64,000 bases of DNA from Zhongshania aliphaticivorans (GCF_902705875.1 NZ_CACSIK010000001.1:2847166-2911165); one strand, 5' to 3'. Counted from the stretch's first letter, positions 37,213-48,679 are shown. Notes: generated from the sequence alone by a model not told the origin. Made by a program: numbers and translations.

Positions 37213-38357
37213 TATTGATGTACTAATCGCTCGTCTGCGCAAATACTCATCAAAACTCCAAACCCCACCAGTAAGGTCACCAGTGACGTACCGCCCTGAC
37301 TAACGAGTGGCAGAGGAACCCCCACTACCGGCAGCAAACCTGAGACCATACCCATATTTACAAATATGTAGACAAAGAAAGTAAGAATAATACTCCCGCC
37401 TAGTAGGCGACCGAAGCAATGCTTTGCTTGTGAAGCAATCCAAAGGCCTCTACTAATGATCAAACCATAGAGCAACAATAGCAGTAATACGCCTCGAAGA
37501 CCGAATTCTTCAGCCAAAACAGCGATGATAAAGTCAGTGTGACTCTCAGGCAGAAAGTCCAAATGCGATTGAGTACCCAGCATCCAACCTTTACCTTCAA
37601 AACCACCAGACCCTATCGCTGTTTTAGACTGAATAATGTTCCAACCGGCACCAAGTTTATCCAACTCGGGGTTCAAGAGTGTAAGTATACGCTGACGCTG
37701 ATAATCATGAAGCACAAACTCCCACATGGGGTACGCTGCCAACGCTAGTAAGCCAAGGCAGGTAAAAATAAACGCCCAACTAATACCTGCTAAAAATAAG
37801 ACAAATATCCCGGAGGTCGCAATAAGTATCGATGTGCCCAAATCTGGCTGCATCACAATCAACACCGTCGGAAACAAGATAAGCAACAGACTTCCCAGGG
37901 TATGCCTGATCCCAGGTGGCAGCGGATGGGTTGATAAATACCAAGCCACCGCCATAGGTAGCACTAATTTTGCTAGTTCAGCAGGCTGGAAACGGAACCC
38001 TCCTATACTGAGCCAACGCTGAGCGCCCTTGGCCCCAACGCCAAAAAACTCCACCGCTAATAACAGCACTAACACCCCAATGTAGGCAAATGGCGCCCAG
38101 CGCTGCAACTGACCAGGATGAATTTGTGCGACCAGAATCATAACGACAAACGCAACAGATAAAAAACGCCCCTGCCGCAACACCGTGCCGGCACTACCGT
38201 CACTTGCGCTGTGCAACACCGTTAAACCCACGCCGCAAAGAATAAGCAACAAAATCAAAAGTGGGATATCAATCCGCAAACGCTGACTAATGCTCTTTTG
38301 ATTACTCATACTCCGGCTATCGCCGGGCAGTTGTCGCAAGAAATCGGTGTTATTCAT
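37212..38357 (-). CDS. rodA: Rod-shape SEDS glycosyltransferase
   Basis: 381 residues from ATG 38357, which has GGAG nine bases ahead and overlaps the mrdA end by 8 bp. A later ATG at 38312 is possible but its ribosome site is too close. About ten transmembrane helices are seen, with the SEDS signatures VMQPDLGTSILI, EEFGLRGVL and VGVPLPLVSQGGTS. It polymerises lipid II with PBP2 during elongation. Longer upstream extensions within mrdA are rejected. Confidence 0.95.
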   Translation of the reverse strand: MNNTDFLRQLPGDSRSMSNQKSISQRLRIDIPLLILLLILCGVGLTVLHSASDGSAGTVLRQGRFLSVAFVVMILVAQIHPGQLQRWAPFAYIGVLVLLLAVEFFGVGAKGAQRWLSIGGFRFQPAELAKLVLPMAVAWYLSTHPLPPGIRHTLGSLLLILFPTVLIVMQPDLGTSILIATSGIFVLFLAGISWAFIFTCLGLLALAAYPMWEFVLHDYQRQRILTLLNPELDKLGAGWNIIQSKTAIGSGGFEGKGWMLGTQSHLDFLPESHTDFIIAVLAEEFGLRGVLLLLLLYGLIISRGLWIASQAKHCFGRLLGGSIILTFFVYIFVNMGMVSGLLPVVGVPLPLVSQGGTSLVTLLVGFGVLMSICADERLVHQ

Positions 38358-40257
38358 GAACGTGCGCTCCAGTATGAGCGTCAATAAAAGAATCGTGATT
38401 ATCTGATCCAGCGACAACATCAGGCTTTTCATCGCCTAATAAATAGGCATCGATCACCTTTCGCGCTGCCGGACCAGCAACACTACCACCGTGCTCACCG
38501 TTTTCAATAACAACGGCAACCGCAATTTTCGGGTCATCTGCCGGCGCAAACGCAACAAATAACGCATGGTCACGGTTACGAGCATTCAAAGCTTCAGAGT
38601 CATACTTTTCACCCGCAGCAATGCCAACAACCTGCGCAGTGCCACTTTTAGCCGCCATTCGATAGCTTAAACCCGCTTTCAAACCTCGACCTGTACCCTG
38701 AGCACCATTTACAACCTGCTCCATAGAGTGCGTAATGGCGTCCCAGTTAGCCTCTGAAACATCATCCATGCGGCCACGCAAAGGTGAGTCAATTGACTCT
38801 TCTCCCGCCGCGGCCAATATGCGCGGTGCGTAGAGTTCGCCCCTAGCGGCGATAACTGAAGTTGCCACCGCTAATTGTAGTGGGGTCGCCAACATAAACC
38901 CCTGACCAATACCGACATTAATCGTTTCGCCTGGATACCAATGCCCACCACGGCTAGCTTCTTTCCATGCCCGAGATGGCATCAAGCCTGAGCGCTCATT
39001 GGTATTATCTATTCCCGTCACCTCACCAAGCCCAAAACGTATCCCAAAGCTATGCAAGCGATCAATACCCAGCTTGTAAGCTAATTCATAAAAATACACA
39101 TCACAGGATTGCACCACAGCCTGTTCAAGGTTTATCAGGCTACCGTGACCACCGCGCTTCCAGTCTCGATATCGGCGACTATCATCTGGCAGACTAAACC
39201 AGCCAGGATCAGCAATACGAGTCGCCGGCGTGACCACGCCGTAATGTAAGCCTGCCAAACCCCATATAGGTTTTATGGTAGATGCTGGAGGATATTGCCC
39301 CTGTAGAGCACGGTTATACAATGGAAGATCAGGATCGTTTTGCAGTGCACCGTAGTCGGCAGAACTAATACCATTTACAAACAAATTAGTGTCGTATCCA
39401 GGCGCACTCACCATCGCAAGTACACCACCTGTATGCGGGTCCATAGCAACAATAGCACCACGATGACCTTTCAGCGCGTCATAGGCGACTTGCTGCACAT
39501 GGGCGTCTACGTTTAACGTTATATCCCCGCCTGGCAGGGGATCATGCCGCTCCAAAACACGCAATATGCGACCGTGCGCATTACTCTCAACGTTTTGGTA
39601 TCCAACAGTGCCGTGCAACAACTCCTCGTAATATTTTTCGAGCCCGATTTTACCTATGTAATGTGTTCCACTGTAATTAACCGGGTCGATAACGTCGAGC
39701 TCACGTTCGCTTATTCGACCAACATAACCCAGCAAATGTGCAAATAGCTCCCCTTGCGGGTAATGACGTACTAGCTGCGCATCAATCTCCACCCCCGGCA
39801 CCCGATAACGATTTACCGCCAGCTTTGCAATATCTTCATCACTCACCCTAAATTTTAACGGCACCGCTTCGTAAGGCCGGCGGCGGCCCAAACGTTTGCG
39901 AAACTGCGCTATATCGTCATCATTAAGAGGAATAATTTCATTAATAATTGCTAGGGTCTCATCCAGAGACTTGACCCGTTCCTTTACCACCGTGAGCGTA
40001 TAACTGGGAATGTTTTCAGCGAGTAATAATCCGTTGCGATCGAAGATAAGCCCACGCTTTGGGGCAATCGGCAATAATTGAATACGGTTGCGATCAGACT
40101 GGGTTTTATAAATTTCGTAATCAGAAATTTGTAATTGAGAATAACGACCAATCAAAATCATGGTCATCACCAATAACATCAATATTGATATCGTGACCCT
40201 ATGCCCATAAACTCGGCGTTCATAAAAGGTATTTTTTAACTGCTGGCGTCGAGGCAT
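38350..40257 (-). CDS. mrdA: Penicillin-binding protein 2 (elongation transpeptidase)
   Basis: 635 residues. One N-terminal transmembrane helix, a pedestal domain (RGLIFDRNGLLLAEN), and a transpeptidase with serine S326 in STIK, SCDVYFYELAYKLG region and KSGTAQVV. Partner of RodA for rod growth and target of mecillinam-type beta-lactams. It sits 12 bp behind rlmH, heading the mrdA-rodA-mltB-rlpA-dacA run. Confidence 0.95.
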   Translation of the reverse strand: MPRRQQLKNTFYERRVYGHRVTISILMLLVMTMILIGRYSQLQISDYEIYKTQSDRNRIQLLPIAPKRGLIFDRNGLLLAENIPSYTLTVVKERVKSLDETLAIINEIIPLNDDDIAQFRKRLGRRRPYEAVPLKFRVSDEDIAKLAVNRYRVPGVEIDAQLVRHYPQGELFAHLLGYVGRISERELDVIDPVNYSGTHYIGKIGLEKYYEELLHGTVGYQNVESNAHGRILRVLERHDPLPGGDITLNVDAHVQQVAYDALKGHRGAIVAMDPHTGGVLAMVSAPGYDTNLFVNGISSADYGALQNDPDLPLYNRALQGQYPPASTIKPIWGLAGLHYGVVTPATRIADPGWFSLPDDSRRYRDWKRGGHGSLINLEQAVVQSCDVYFYELAYKLGIDRLHSFGIRFGLGEVTGIDNTNERSGLMPSRAWKEASRGGHWYPGETINVGIGQGFMLATPLQLAVATSVIAARGELYAPRILAAAGEESIDSPLRGRMDDVSEANWDAITHSMEQVVNGAQGTGRGLKAGLSYRMAAKSGTAQVVGIAAGEKYDSEALNARNRDHALFVAFAPADDPKIAVAVVIENGEHGGSVAGPAARKVIDAYLLGDEKPDVVAGSDNHDSFIDAHTGAHVHE

Positions 40258-40269
40258 ATTATCCAGCCA

Positions 40270-40737
40270 TCAGCGGTGATAAGGGTGATTATTAAGAATA
40301 GTCCAAGCCCGATATAGCTGCTCAGCAAATATCACTCTCACCAGCGGGTGTGGAAGAGTCATTGCCGATAAAGACCATTTCTGACGCGCTATAGCCAAGC
40401 AGGATTCACTCAAGCCATCGGGGCCGCCCACTAAGATACTGATATTGTCACCATCCATTTGCCAGCGACGCAAAGACTCTGACAAGCTTTCAGTGCTCAC
40501 CCCCTTACCTAATACATCTAAAGCAACAACGTGATCTCCTGACGGAATCGCCGCTTTCATTGCATCGCCTTCTTGACTAATAGCGCGACGAATATCCGTA
40601 TTTTTGCCTCGCTTAGGCAGGGGAAGCTCTTTAATCTCAAAATTAATTTCCGCCGGAAGCCGCTTGCGATACTCAGCCACCCCCGCTTCTACCCATGCCG
40701 GCATTTTAGTGCCGATACAAATTAGACTAACTCTCAT
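40270..40737 (-). CDS. rlmH: 23S rRNA pseudouridine-1915 N3-methyltransferase
   Basis: 155 residues, SPOUT-class knotted methyltransferase; typical full length. GGPDGLS and LSLPHPLVR-like (MTLPHPLVRVIFAEQLYRAW) blocks identify RlmH. It overlaps rsfS by 11 bp. Confidence 0.95.
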   Translation of the reverse strand: MRVSLICIGTKMPAWVEAGVAEYRKRLPAEINFEIKELPLPKRGKNTDIRRAISQEGDAMKAAIPSGDHVVALDVLGKGVSTESLSESLRRWQMDGDNISILVGGPDGLSESCLAIARQKWSLSAMTLPHPLVRVIFAEQLYRAWTILNNHPYHR

Positions 40738-41071
40738 CGCTTCCAGGCACAGGCACTTGCCACAAGCGCTCTAGGTCATAAAAAAGCCGGGCTTCAGGTA
40801 ACATGATATGTACCACCACATCACCAAAATCTACCAACACCCAATCGCCAGCATCCTCACCTTCCATGCCTAGTGGCACAACGTCAGATTTTTTAGCGTC
40901 AACCCACACATTGTTCGCTAATGACTTTACATGGCGATTCGAGGTGCCACTGCACACCACCATAAAATCGGTTACACCACTCATGCCGCGCACATCTAAG
41001 ACCACAATGTCTCGGCCTTTAACATCTTCAAGCGAATCGACAACAAGCTTTTTAAGTTGTTCTGCATCCAT
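40727..41071 (-). CDS. rsfS: Ribosomal silencing factor
   Basis: 114 residues. It binds uL14 on the 50S subunit and blocks subunit joining in poor conditions. DVRGMSGVTDFMVVCSGTSNRHVKSLA and DWVLVDFGDVVVHIM are diagnostic. It shares one base with nadD (TAATG) and overlaps rlmH. Confidence 0.95.
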   Translation of the reverse strand: MDAEQLKKLVVDSLEDVKGRDIVVLDVRGMSGVTDFMVVCSGTSNRHVKSLANNVWVDAKKSDVVPLGMEGEDAGDWVLVDFGDVVVHIMLPEARLFYDLERLWQVPVPGSDES

Positions 41072-41772
41072 TAAACAGGATTTCCTATATCTTTCATTGT
41101 GTATAAACCGTGTTCAGCGATATAGCTCGCTACAGCGTCGGGAACAAGGTATCGAATCGACCTACCGGAGGCCAGCCGTTGCCTAATATCCGTTGCCGAA
41201 ATAGGCAACTGAATCAAACCTAACTCATAAAAACCACCGGCACTCATCGTTTTTAAAGAGCAAACGTCGGTAACCCGGCGCGCTGCAGTAAATTGGTCGA
41301 CATCAGCCTGTGCCGCTACAGGGTGATCGGCTCGATGAAGCAACAATACATTGGCCAATTCAAACAAAGACTGCCAGTCCTGCCAGCGATGTAATTGATT
41401 AAAGGCATCGCTGCCCATCACTACGGTAAGCGACACTGCCTCGCCCATTTCCACACGCAGATCCCGCAGGGTATCCACCGTATAAGACGGTCCATCACGC
41501 TTTAATTCGCGATCATCACTAAATAACCCCACTTCGCCACAAATTGCCGCATTCACCATGGCTAGCCGCTGGCGACTTTCCGCACCAGGTGCACCACGCA
41601 AAGGGGGGCGATGGCTGGGCATTAGACGCAATTCACTCACGCCTAATGCCTCTTTAATTTCTATCGCTGAACGCAAATGACCATTGTGTATGGGGTCAAA
41701 GGTGCCACCAAAGATCGCAACAGAGTGGCGCTCTTTAGCCTGCGCGTCTGAATTATGCTGTAAATCCGTCAT
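41071..41772 (-). CDS. nadD: Nicotinate-nucleotide adenylyltransferase
   Basis: 233 residues. Adenylates nicotinate mononucleotide in NAD synthesis. GGTFDPIHNGHL (22-33) is the nucleotidyltransferase motif, and the ISATDIRQRLASGRSIRYLVP end is typical. The N-terminus carries ~17 extra residues. It is immediately adjacent to proA. Confidence 0.95.
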   Translation of the reverse strand: MTDLQHNSDAQAKERHSVAIFGGTFDPIHNGHLRSAIEIKEALGVSELRLMPSHRPPLRGAPGAESRQRLAMVNAAICGEVGLFSDDRELKRDGPSYTVDTLRDLRVEMGEAVSLTVVMGSDAFNQLHRWQDWQSLFELANVLLLHRADHPVAAQADVDQFTAARRVTDVCSLKTMSAGGFYELGLIQLPISATDIRQRLASGRSIRYLVPDAVASYIAEHGLYTMKDIGNPV

Positions 41773-43029
41773 CTAGACCCGAATATGGCCGTCGCCAAGC
41801 ACGATATATTTCTGGGAGGTCAGGCCTTCTAAGCCAACAGGGCCACGAGCGTGAATCTTATCTGTTGAAATCCCAATTTCTGCGCCCAAACCATACTCAA
41901 AACCATCAGCAAACCGCGTCGACGCATTAATCATCACCGAGCTAGAATCCACCTCACGTAAAAAACGACGACCAACAGTATAGTTTTCAGTAACGATTGA
42001 CTCGGTATGCCCCGAACTAAATTGCGCAATATGGTCCATTGCCTGCTCTAAGCCCGACACAACACGAATTGACAAAATTGGCGCGAGATATTCCGTCGCC
42101 CAATCCTCCTCTGAAGCCTCTACGGCGCCCATAAATATTTGTCGCGTACGCGGACAGCCTCGCAATTCTACGCCTTTTTCCATCATCGCTTCCGCAATTC
42201 TCGGCAATAGCTCCTCAGCACGAGTTTCTGCAATGAGCAAGGTCTCCATGGTATTGCAAGTACCATAACGGTGGGTCTTCGCGTTTAACGCTATTGCATA
42301 CGCTTTATCCGCATCAGCGGCATCATCAATATAAACATGACAAATACCATCTAAATGCTTAATCACTGTGACCGTCGCATCGCGTGAAATACGTTCAATC
42401 AACCCCTTACCACCACGGGGTACAACCACATCAACAAATTCCGGCATAGTGATTAACTCACCTACTGCCGCACGATCTGTGGTTTCCAATACTTGTACCA
42501 CTGTTTCTGGCAAGCCCACCGAGGCCAAACCTTCTCGAATACACATAGCCAGTGCTTGATTAGAGTGAATTGCCTCAGAACCACCACGTAAAATTGCAGC
42601 ATTACCCGACTTCAAGCACAAACTGGCGGCTTCTAAGGTCACATTCGGGCGAGATTCATAAATAATGCCCACAACACCTAGAGGTACTCGCATCTTACCC
42701 ACCTGTATGCCACTAGGGCGGTAGTTAAGGTCACTAATTGCACCCACAGGGTCTGCCAGCGCGGCAACCTGAGTCAGGCCTTCAATAATGCCGTCGATAC
42801 CCTTGTCATTTAAAGCTAAGCGATCCATTAATGCAGGCTCTAAACCATTGTTTTCACCCGCAGCAAGGTCCTTAGCATTTGCCAGTAATATCGCCTCGCG
42901 ATGTGCATCCACCGATGCCGCCATTGCAAGCAATGCGCGATTTTTTACGCCGCTATCTGCTGCTGCAATAGCTCGCGATGCCTGCCGAGCTTGCCGCCCC
43001 AGCTGGCCCATATAGTGTTTAATGTCCAT
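41773..43029 (-). CDS. proA: Gamma-glutamyl phosphate reductase
   Basis: 418 residues. NADPH-dependent second step of proline synthesis. The catalytic cysteine is predicted at C258 in [11 protein letters not shown], and [14 protein letters not shown] and [13 protein letters not shown] are family blocks. It heads the proA-nadD-rsfS-rlmH-mrdA run common in this class. Confidence 0.95.
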   Translation of the reverse strand: MDIKHYMGQLGRQARQASRAIAAADSGVKNRALLAMAASVDAHREAILLANAKDLAAGENNGLEPALMDRLALNDKGIDGIIEGLTQVAALADPVGAISDLNYRPSGIQVGKMRVPLGVVGIIYESRPNVTLEAASLCLKSGNAAILRGGSEAIHSNQALAMCIREGLASVGLPETVVQVLETTDRAAVGELITMPEFVDVVVPRGGKGLIERISRDATVTVIKHLDGICHVYIDDAADADKAYAIALNAKTHRYGTCNTMETLLIAETRAEELLPRIAEAMMEKGVELRGCPRTRQIFMGAVEASEEDWATEYLAPILSIRVVSGLEQAMDHIAQFSSGHTESIVTENYTVGRRFLREVDSSSVMINASTRFADGFEYGLGAEIGISTDKIHARGPVGLEGLTSQKYIVLGDGHIRV

Positions 43030-43213
43030 TAACGTCTGGCTCTCCGCACCCGCACTGATGACTTAGGGCTTGCTCCACCCATGTCGCCTCGCAAAAAATA
43101 AAGTCTGCAAGACAACCTTCCTCAGCACTAAATATGGCTAAGAATAAAAAGACGGCTAGTATAGCGGATTGGAAATGGTCTCACTATCAACAATATCGCC
43201 CAAGCGATTATCA

Positions 43214-43831
43214 CTAACTAGCTAAACCATCTAGCAGCTCATGGAGAGTATCCAATCGCTGCAGCGGGTCATTAATACTCAACAATTGATACGCCTGCTC
43301 CTCAGGAAGGGGCAGTAGCTGAGCAAGCCGGTAGGCCAGTGCACCAGCCTCGTCGATGTCCAGCGTCATTCCTAAACGCTGAACATGAGGATGCTCACCA
43401 AGTTGCAACAATAAGTCGTGCAATTCTTCACTGCGCGGCGGCAACGGTAAATCTGCTTGTTCGGGCAACCATTCGACATCGCCTATATACAAGCCCGTAT
43501 CAGCCAATTGCGCACGGCCAATCTGAAAGCGACGCCCGCCCTCAACGACAATACCGAGCAGGCCGTCAGGCAGCTGATCCCAATCTGCAATTCGTGCTTC
43601 GGTCCCCATTAAGGCTAGCGTGGCCTGCTTATCACCTGGCGACAATACTTCTTTACCGCCTTCTGGCATCCACACAATGCCAAAGCTGCTTTGGGAGCGC
43701 ATGGTGTCGCGCACCAAATCCAAATAACGCCGCTCAAAAATCCGCAAGCCCATACGACCACCGGGAAACAATACTGTACGCAGAGGAAATAACGGCAATT
43801 CAGCACTGTTTTCAGTAGTCGAATCCAACAT
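43214..43831 (-). CDS. LON substrate-binding-domain protein
   Basis: 205 residues containing only the N-terminal LON-type domain (LPLFPLRTVLFPGGRMGLRIFERRYLDLVRD) with no ATPase or protease part. It is a stand-alone family of unknown function. The start overlaps the stop of the upstream exporter gene by one base (TAATG), so the two are coupled. A role in proteolysis should not be assumed. Confidence 0.87.
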   Translation of the reverse strand: MLDSTTENSAELPLFPLRTVLFPGGRMGLRIFERRYLDLVRDTMRSQSSFGIVWMPEGGKEVLSPGDKQATLALMGTEARIADWDQLPDGLLGIVVEGGRRFQIGRAQLADTGLYIGDVEWLPEQADLPLPPRSEELHDLLLQLGEHPHVQRLGMTLDIDEAGALAYRLAQLLPLPEEQAYQLLSINDPLQRLDTLHELLDGLAS

Positions 43832-46365
43832 TAAGCAGGCTCTCCAGCATCAGGCCCCAAAGGCTTAACCAATAAAATAAGCTTTGGCAGTAATAGCAAT
43901 GCCCCCAATAGGGCCGCCGCCATCGCCAGTCCGGTCAACAAGCCAAAATAAATGCTGGGCGTAAAGTTAGATAAGGTCAGAATTGAAAAACCAAACACGA
44001 TGATAATGGAGGTGTAATACATGGCCTTACCGATACTGGCATGACTGCGATACATCGCTGCCAAATAGTTCTGGTCATGGGCAAACTCTTCCTTAAAGCG
44101 GTGGACATAATGAATAGTGTCGTCTACCCCAATCCCCACGGTGATGGCAGCAATCGTAATCGTCATCATATCGAGTGGTATTCCGGCCACACCCATCCCT
44201 CCAAGCACCGCACCCGCGGCTAGAAGGTTCGGGGTAAGCGCAATCAAAGCTAAACTCACTGAGCGAAACAGCACAACAAACATCACTAAAATTGCCACAA
44301 ATACCGCACTCAAAGTCATAATTTGTGAAGTAAATAAGCTTTGCAGCATATTGTTATATAACACCAACATACCCGTAAGGTGGACTTGCTCAGGCTCAAA
44401 ACCCAGCTCATCAACCAAATGAGTGCGAACATCCGCGAGTAATTGCTGACGACTTAAGCTCCGGCTAGTCTCTTTTACCCGCACATTAATCCGAACCTGG
44501 TCGACATCTGCAGCCAAATAAGGATCCATTAATATTGAGGTAATTGACTCCGGAAGTGAGCGCTCAGCTAGGGCCAACTGGAGGTCATCTACATTGCCCA
44601 TCACAATCTGCATGACCTCATAGAAGGTCGCAAGAGACATGACCTTGCCGGTTTCAGGTAAGCCATCAACATAATCATGCACAGTCTTAATACGCTGCAT
44701 ACCTGCCACGGTAAACCATTCGCTTTGCGACGCCCCACCGCCACTAAAATCGTCACCGCCAAAATCATCATCAAATGCATCACTGAAATCATCAGCAAAG
44801 TCATCGCCAAAATCATCAGCGATAGCAGGGGTATCCGCAAGCGGTTTTTGTTTTGGAAGGTCTATAATGATATCGAGAGAGATTGTTCCACCAAGCTCAG
44901 AGTCAATGGTCTCCATTCCCTGATAAATTTCGGTGGTGTCGTGAAAATAATCAATGAAACGGTTTTCAACCTTGAGTTGGGATATCCCCCAAACACTCAA
45001 CACCAACAGACCGCCAGACACCAGCAAGATTGTCTTACCATAGTATTCTGCTGCCAAAGCAAAGTAGCGGGTATACGTCGCCGGCTCGTCCTTTCCACCT
45101 TTCTCGGCTCTTGGTTTTAACAACATCAGTACGCAGGGCAAAACAATAAATGTCAGCACCAATGCAGCAACAACACCTATCGTCATCATCCAGCCAAAAT
45201 CGATAACAGGGCGAATTCCGCTAACAACCAGAGAAGCAAAGGCAACCAGTGTCGTCAACGCAGTATAAATACAGGGCCGCATCATCACGCCAACCGTTTC
45301 AGAGACCAAGGTATATTGATCTGCGTTAGGTTGTGCCGCCGCGAATTCGCGATAGCGCACAACCAAATGTATGGTGATTGATAACGTAATAATTAACAGT
45401 AGCGCTACAAAATTGGCAGAAATAACCGTCAACTTCCAATCTAAAAAGCTAAGTAAACCCAACATGAACACCACGTTGAGCACACAAGTAGAAAGCGGAA
45501 GCAGCGTCCACCGCCAGCTGCGAAAAATAGCTACCAACAACACAACAATGAAGATCAAAATTCCTGTGCCAAAAACTTTTAAATCACCTTTCACAAAATC
45601 GATCATATCCACGGCGATCATCGGTACACCACCCAAGAATACAGTAGCGTCGTCGCGGTAATCTTTGACAATATCCCTCGCTTGGGCGACTAAACTTGCC
45701 TGCCGCTCGTGTGCTTCAGAGGTATAATCCGCAAAAGTTTTTTCAAGTTCAATTAACTCACTTTGTTCATCCGCAGAAAGCGCATTCTCCTCGCCTTTAG
45801 CGCGCAAGGCATCGCGCTGCCCCAACAATTCAAAATAACGCTCATCACGTTTCAAGTTGACCTGAATCGCCGTCGTAGTGCCATCAGCGCTAGTAAGCAA
45901 TGATTTATAAATAGGGCTAGTCGCAAGCTCTTTTTTGACAAGCTCAATGTCAATATCAGGGCTGCGCAAGGTTGGAATCTCACCGCCCGTGACTTGCCCC
46001 AAGGATACTCTGGGGCTCTGCAGCAAGGGTATGTCCAAAATAGAGTTCACCGAAGAGACATTTGGCAGTGTCGCTAAACGTCCTCGCATCTCATCCAATG
46101 TTTTTAACTGTTCAGGGGCAAACAAGTCTTCATTGGGCTGGTAGGTCACCAGCAGAAAGTCTTCTGAACCGTAGCGTTTGCTAACCTCTCGATAAAAGTC
46201 GAGAGAGCTATCACCCTCTAGCACCAATGCATCTGCCGAGGCATCCAGTTTCAAACTTGGAATATACGTCGCCAACCACGTCATGCTCGCCAGCAAAATC
46301 ACCATGACCCAAAATGCATTTTTCAACACTATGCGTTGATACAACGAAAACAGCGACGCAGCCAT
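43831..46365 (-). CDS. MMPL/RND-family exporter
   Basis: 844 residues. Two repeats of one plus five transmembrane helices with large periplasmic loops, matching MMPL/HpnN-like transporters. GIGVDDTIHYVHRFKEE in the second membrane block is characteristic. The second periplasmic loop has an odd Asp/Phe-rich stretch around residues 517-545. The substrate is unknown; related proteins move hydrophobic lipids or hopanoids between membranes. It is paired with the LON-domain gene. Confidence 0.87.
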   Translation of the reverse strand: MAASLFSLYQRIVLKNAFWVMVILLASMTWLATYIPSLKLDASADALVLEGDSSLDFYREVSKRYGSEDFLLVTYQPNEDLFAPEQLKTLDEMRGRLATLPNVSSVNSILDIPLLQSPRVSLGQVTGGEIPTLRSPDIDIELVKKELATSPIYKSLLTSADGTTTAIQVNLKRDERYFELLGQRDALRAKGEENALSADEQSELIELEKTFADYTSEAHERQASLVAQARDIVKDYRDDATVFLGGVPMIAVDMIDFVKGDLKVFGTGILIFIVVLLVAIFRSWRWTLLPLSTCVLNVVFMLGLLSFLDWKLTVISANFVALLLIITLSITIHLVVRYREFAAAQPNADQYTLVSETVGVMMRPCIYTALTTLVAFASLVVSGIRPVIDFGWMMTIGVVAALVLTFIVLPCVLMLLKPRAEKGGKDEPATYTRYFALAAEYYGKTILLVSGGLLVLSVWGISQLKVENRFIDYFHDTTEIYQGMETIDSELGGTISLDIIIDLPKQKPLADTPAIADDFGDDFADDFSDAFDDDFGGDDFSGGGASQSEWFTVAGMQRIKTVHDYVDGLPETGKVMSLATFYEVMQIVMGNVDDLQLALAERSLPESITSILMDPYLAADVDQVRINVRVKETSRSLSRQQLLADVRTHLVDELGFEPEQVHLTGMLVLYNNMLQSLFTSQIMTLSAVFVAILVMFVVLFRSVSLALIALTPNLLAAGAVLGGMGVAGIPLDMMTITIAAITVGIGVDDTIHYVHRFKEEFAHDQNYLAAMYRSHASIGKAMYYTSIIIVFGFSILTLSNFTPSIYFGLLTGLAMAAALLGALLLLPKLILLVKPLGPDAGEPA

Positions 46366-46470
46366 GCCAAACCCTCAATAAACGAATGAAGACCGAGCCA
46401 ATACCCGGTACTTATTATAAATAATGCTAACTTAATACTTGCAGCAAACCACCATGTTTACCGCTAATTA

Positions 46471-47070
46471 TTATTCACCCCAGCGTGGCAACAATGTTTG
46501 TTCAATACCCAAATGATCCAGAATGCGAGCAACCACAAAATCTATCAGATCCGCCACACTTTGCGGCTGCCGATAAAACCCCGGTGAAGCTGGCATTATC
46601 GTCGCCCCCATTTGCGTCAAACTTAGCATGTGCTGTAAATGAATTGCCGATAAGGGCATTTCTCTGGGCACTAAAATAAGCTGGCGACGCTCTTTGAGTG
46701 CCACATCAGCCGCGCGTTCAATTAAATTATTGCTTGCTCCGCAAGCTATAGCAGAAAGCGTTCCAGTACTGGCGGGACACACCACCATCGAGGATGGCGC
46801 ACCACTACCCGACGCAACCGGCGCCATCCAATCCTCCAAGCCATGCACTTTCAGCTGCTCCGGAGTACAGGAAAAGCGTTCGCATAAATGTCTTCGCAAA
46901 GCACTAGAGCGTGCAGGCAAGGGTTGATCCGTCTCAGTAGCCACCACCAAAAGCGCCGCTTTCGATATAATAAAATGTACTTCGCATTTGGCTGCCAGCA
47001 AACACTCTAAAAGACGTAAGCCGTACTGCGCTCCTGACGCCCCAGTCATTGCCAATGTTACTGCTTTCAT
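46471..47070 (-). CDS. ubiX: Flavin prenyltransferase UbiX
   Basis: 199 residues. It makes prenylated FMN for the UbiD decarboxylase in ubiquinone synthesis. [14 protein letters not shown] at the N-terminus and the [15 protein letters not shown] block are diagnostic. It starts within the mpl stop (4-bp overlap). Confidence 0.94.
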   Translation of the reverse strand: MKAVTLAMTGASGAQYGLRLLECLLAAKCEVHFIISKAALLVVATETDQPLPARSSALRRHLCERFSCTPEQLKVHGLEDWMAPVASGSGAPSSMVVCPASTGTLSAIACGASNNLIERAADVALKERRQLILVPREMPLSAIHLQHMLSLTQMGATIMPASPGFYRQPQSVADLIDFVVARILDHLGIEQTLLPRWGE

Positions 47071-48449
47071 TCGCCACGCTCCCAGCGCGTACGCAATGCG
47101 CGTAATAACCGCTGATGCACGCCACCAAAACCGCCATTGCTCATAATCACTAATCGGTCTCCCTCTTTAAGTGATAGCACCAACTCACGAATACTCGCAT
47201 CCAAATCCGTACTGAGGCGCGCTGGCACCTGACTTTGCGAGATGACTGAATCCAACGACCAATCAAGACCAGGAGGCTGATACCAAATCACCTCATCAGC
47301 GCAAGCTGTGGCAGGCGCCAACCGGTCTTTATACACCCCCATACGCATGGTGTTTGATCTTGGTTCTATCAAAGCGACAATTCGACCACCCTCAACACGC
47401 CCCCTCAAACCCTTCAAGGTGGTCTCAATTGCCGTGGGGTGGTGGGCGAAATCATCGTAAACGGCAATGCCTGCAACGGTAGCGAGCAATTCCATTCGCC
47501 GCTTAACACCTCGAAACTGGCACAGCGCTGTGATACCGTCTTTTGCTTGAACACCGATATGATGCGCCGCCGCCAACGCCGCTAAGGCATTGTTTACATT
47601 ATGTTCACCGGTATGATCCCAATTCACCTGCCCCTGCAGTACACCGCGATAAAACACATTAAAAACGGAGTAGTCATCACTTTGTACCTCAGCCTGCCAC
47701 TCTGCCACTTGGCCTTGATGACTGCTGACTCGCTCAACTTCGCTCCAGCACCCCATTTCCAGCACCTCATTTAACGCTGGGGCTGCGGCTGGAACAACAA
47801 TGCGACCAATGGCTGGCACGGTGCGAACCAAATGATGAAATTGTCGCTGAATTGCCGCCAAATCATCAAAGATATCGGCGTGATCAAACTCCAAATTATT
47901 GAGTATGGCCGTGTAAGGGCGGTAATGAACGAACTTTGAGCGTTTATCAAAAAAGGCACTGTCGTACTCGTCCGCCTCAATCACAAAGAAGTCAGACTGC
48001 CCCAAGCGCGCCGATAATCCAAAGTCACCGGGCACACCACCAATTAAAAATCCAGGTTGAAAACCACAGTCTTCCAAAACCCACGCCAACATACTACTTG
48101 TGGTTGTCTTACCGTGTGTTCCCGCACATGCGAGCACCCAACGACTTTGCAGGACATGATCACTCAACCATTGCGGGCCCGAGGTATAAGGAATTCCACG
48201 GTTTAACACATGCTCAACCGCTGGGTTTCCCCGCGACATTGCATTGCCTATAACAACCAGGTCAGGTTCAGGCGATAAGTGCGCAGGATCATAACCTTCC
48301 ATTAAGGTAATCCCCTGAGACTCCAATTGCGTACTCATAGGCGGGTAAACATTGGCATCCGAACCCGTTACGGTATGCCCTAATTCACGGGCAAGAATGG
48401 CTAAGCCACCCATAAACGTACCGCAAATACCTAAAATATGAAGATGCAT
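47067..48449 (-). CDS. mpl: UDP-MurNAc:L-Ala-gamma-D-Glu-meso-DAP ligase
   Basis: 460 residues from ATG 48449 ([15 protein letters not shown]). It reattaches recycled murein tripeptide to UDP-MurNAc. The ATP site is GTHGKTTT (110-117), with [20 protein letters not shown] downstream. A 15-residue upstream extension lacks family similarity and is rejected. Confidence 0.95.
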   Translation of the reverse strand: MHLHILGICGTFMGGLAILARELGHTVTGSDANVYPPMSTQLESQGITLMEGYDPAHLSPEPDLVVIGNAMSRGNPAVEHVLNRGIPYTSGPQWLSDHVLQSRWVLACAGTHGKTTTSSMLAWVLEDCGFQPGFLIGGVPGDFGLSARLGQSDFFVIEADEYDSAFFDKRSKFVHYRPYTAILNNLEFDHADIFDDLAAIQRQFHHLVRTVPAIGRIVVPAAAPALNEVLEMGCWSEVERVSSHQGQVAEWQAEVQSDDYSVFNVFYRGVLQGQVNWDHTGEHNVNNALAALAAAHHIGVQAKDGITALCQFRGVKRRMELLATVAGIAVYDDFAHHPTAIETTLKGLRGRVEGGRIVALIEPRSNTMRMGVYKDRLAPATACADEVIWYQPPGLDWSLDSVISQSQVPARLSTDLDASIRELVLSLKEGDRLVIMSNGGFGGVHQRLLRALRTRWERGE

Positions 48450-48679
48450 AAAATAAGAACACCGCGCAGAAAATACTGAGTGGCATGGTATCACTGCAAT
48501 CGCGCCAGCTCTACGCTAACAAAGCAGTCTTAGCAGGAGCAAACCGCACAGACGGTATATGCAAGAAGAGTAAACGTTTATTAAAGAAACCAAGAGAGGG
48601 AAGCAAGAGGGTAAATCTTTTATCTCAATGAGATGGAGAGATTGCTTGGGCAAGTTCCTGTTAATAATCACATTGATAA

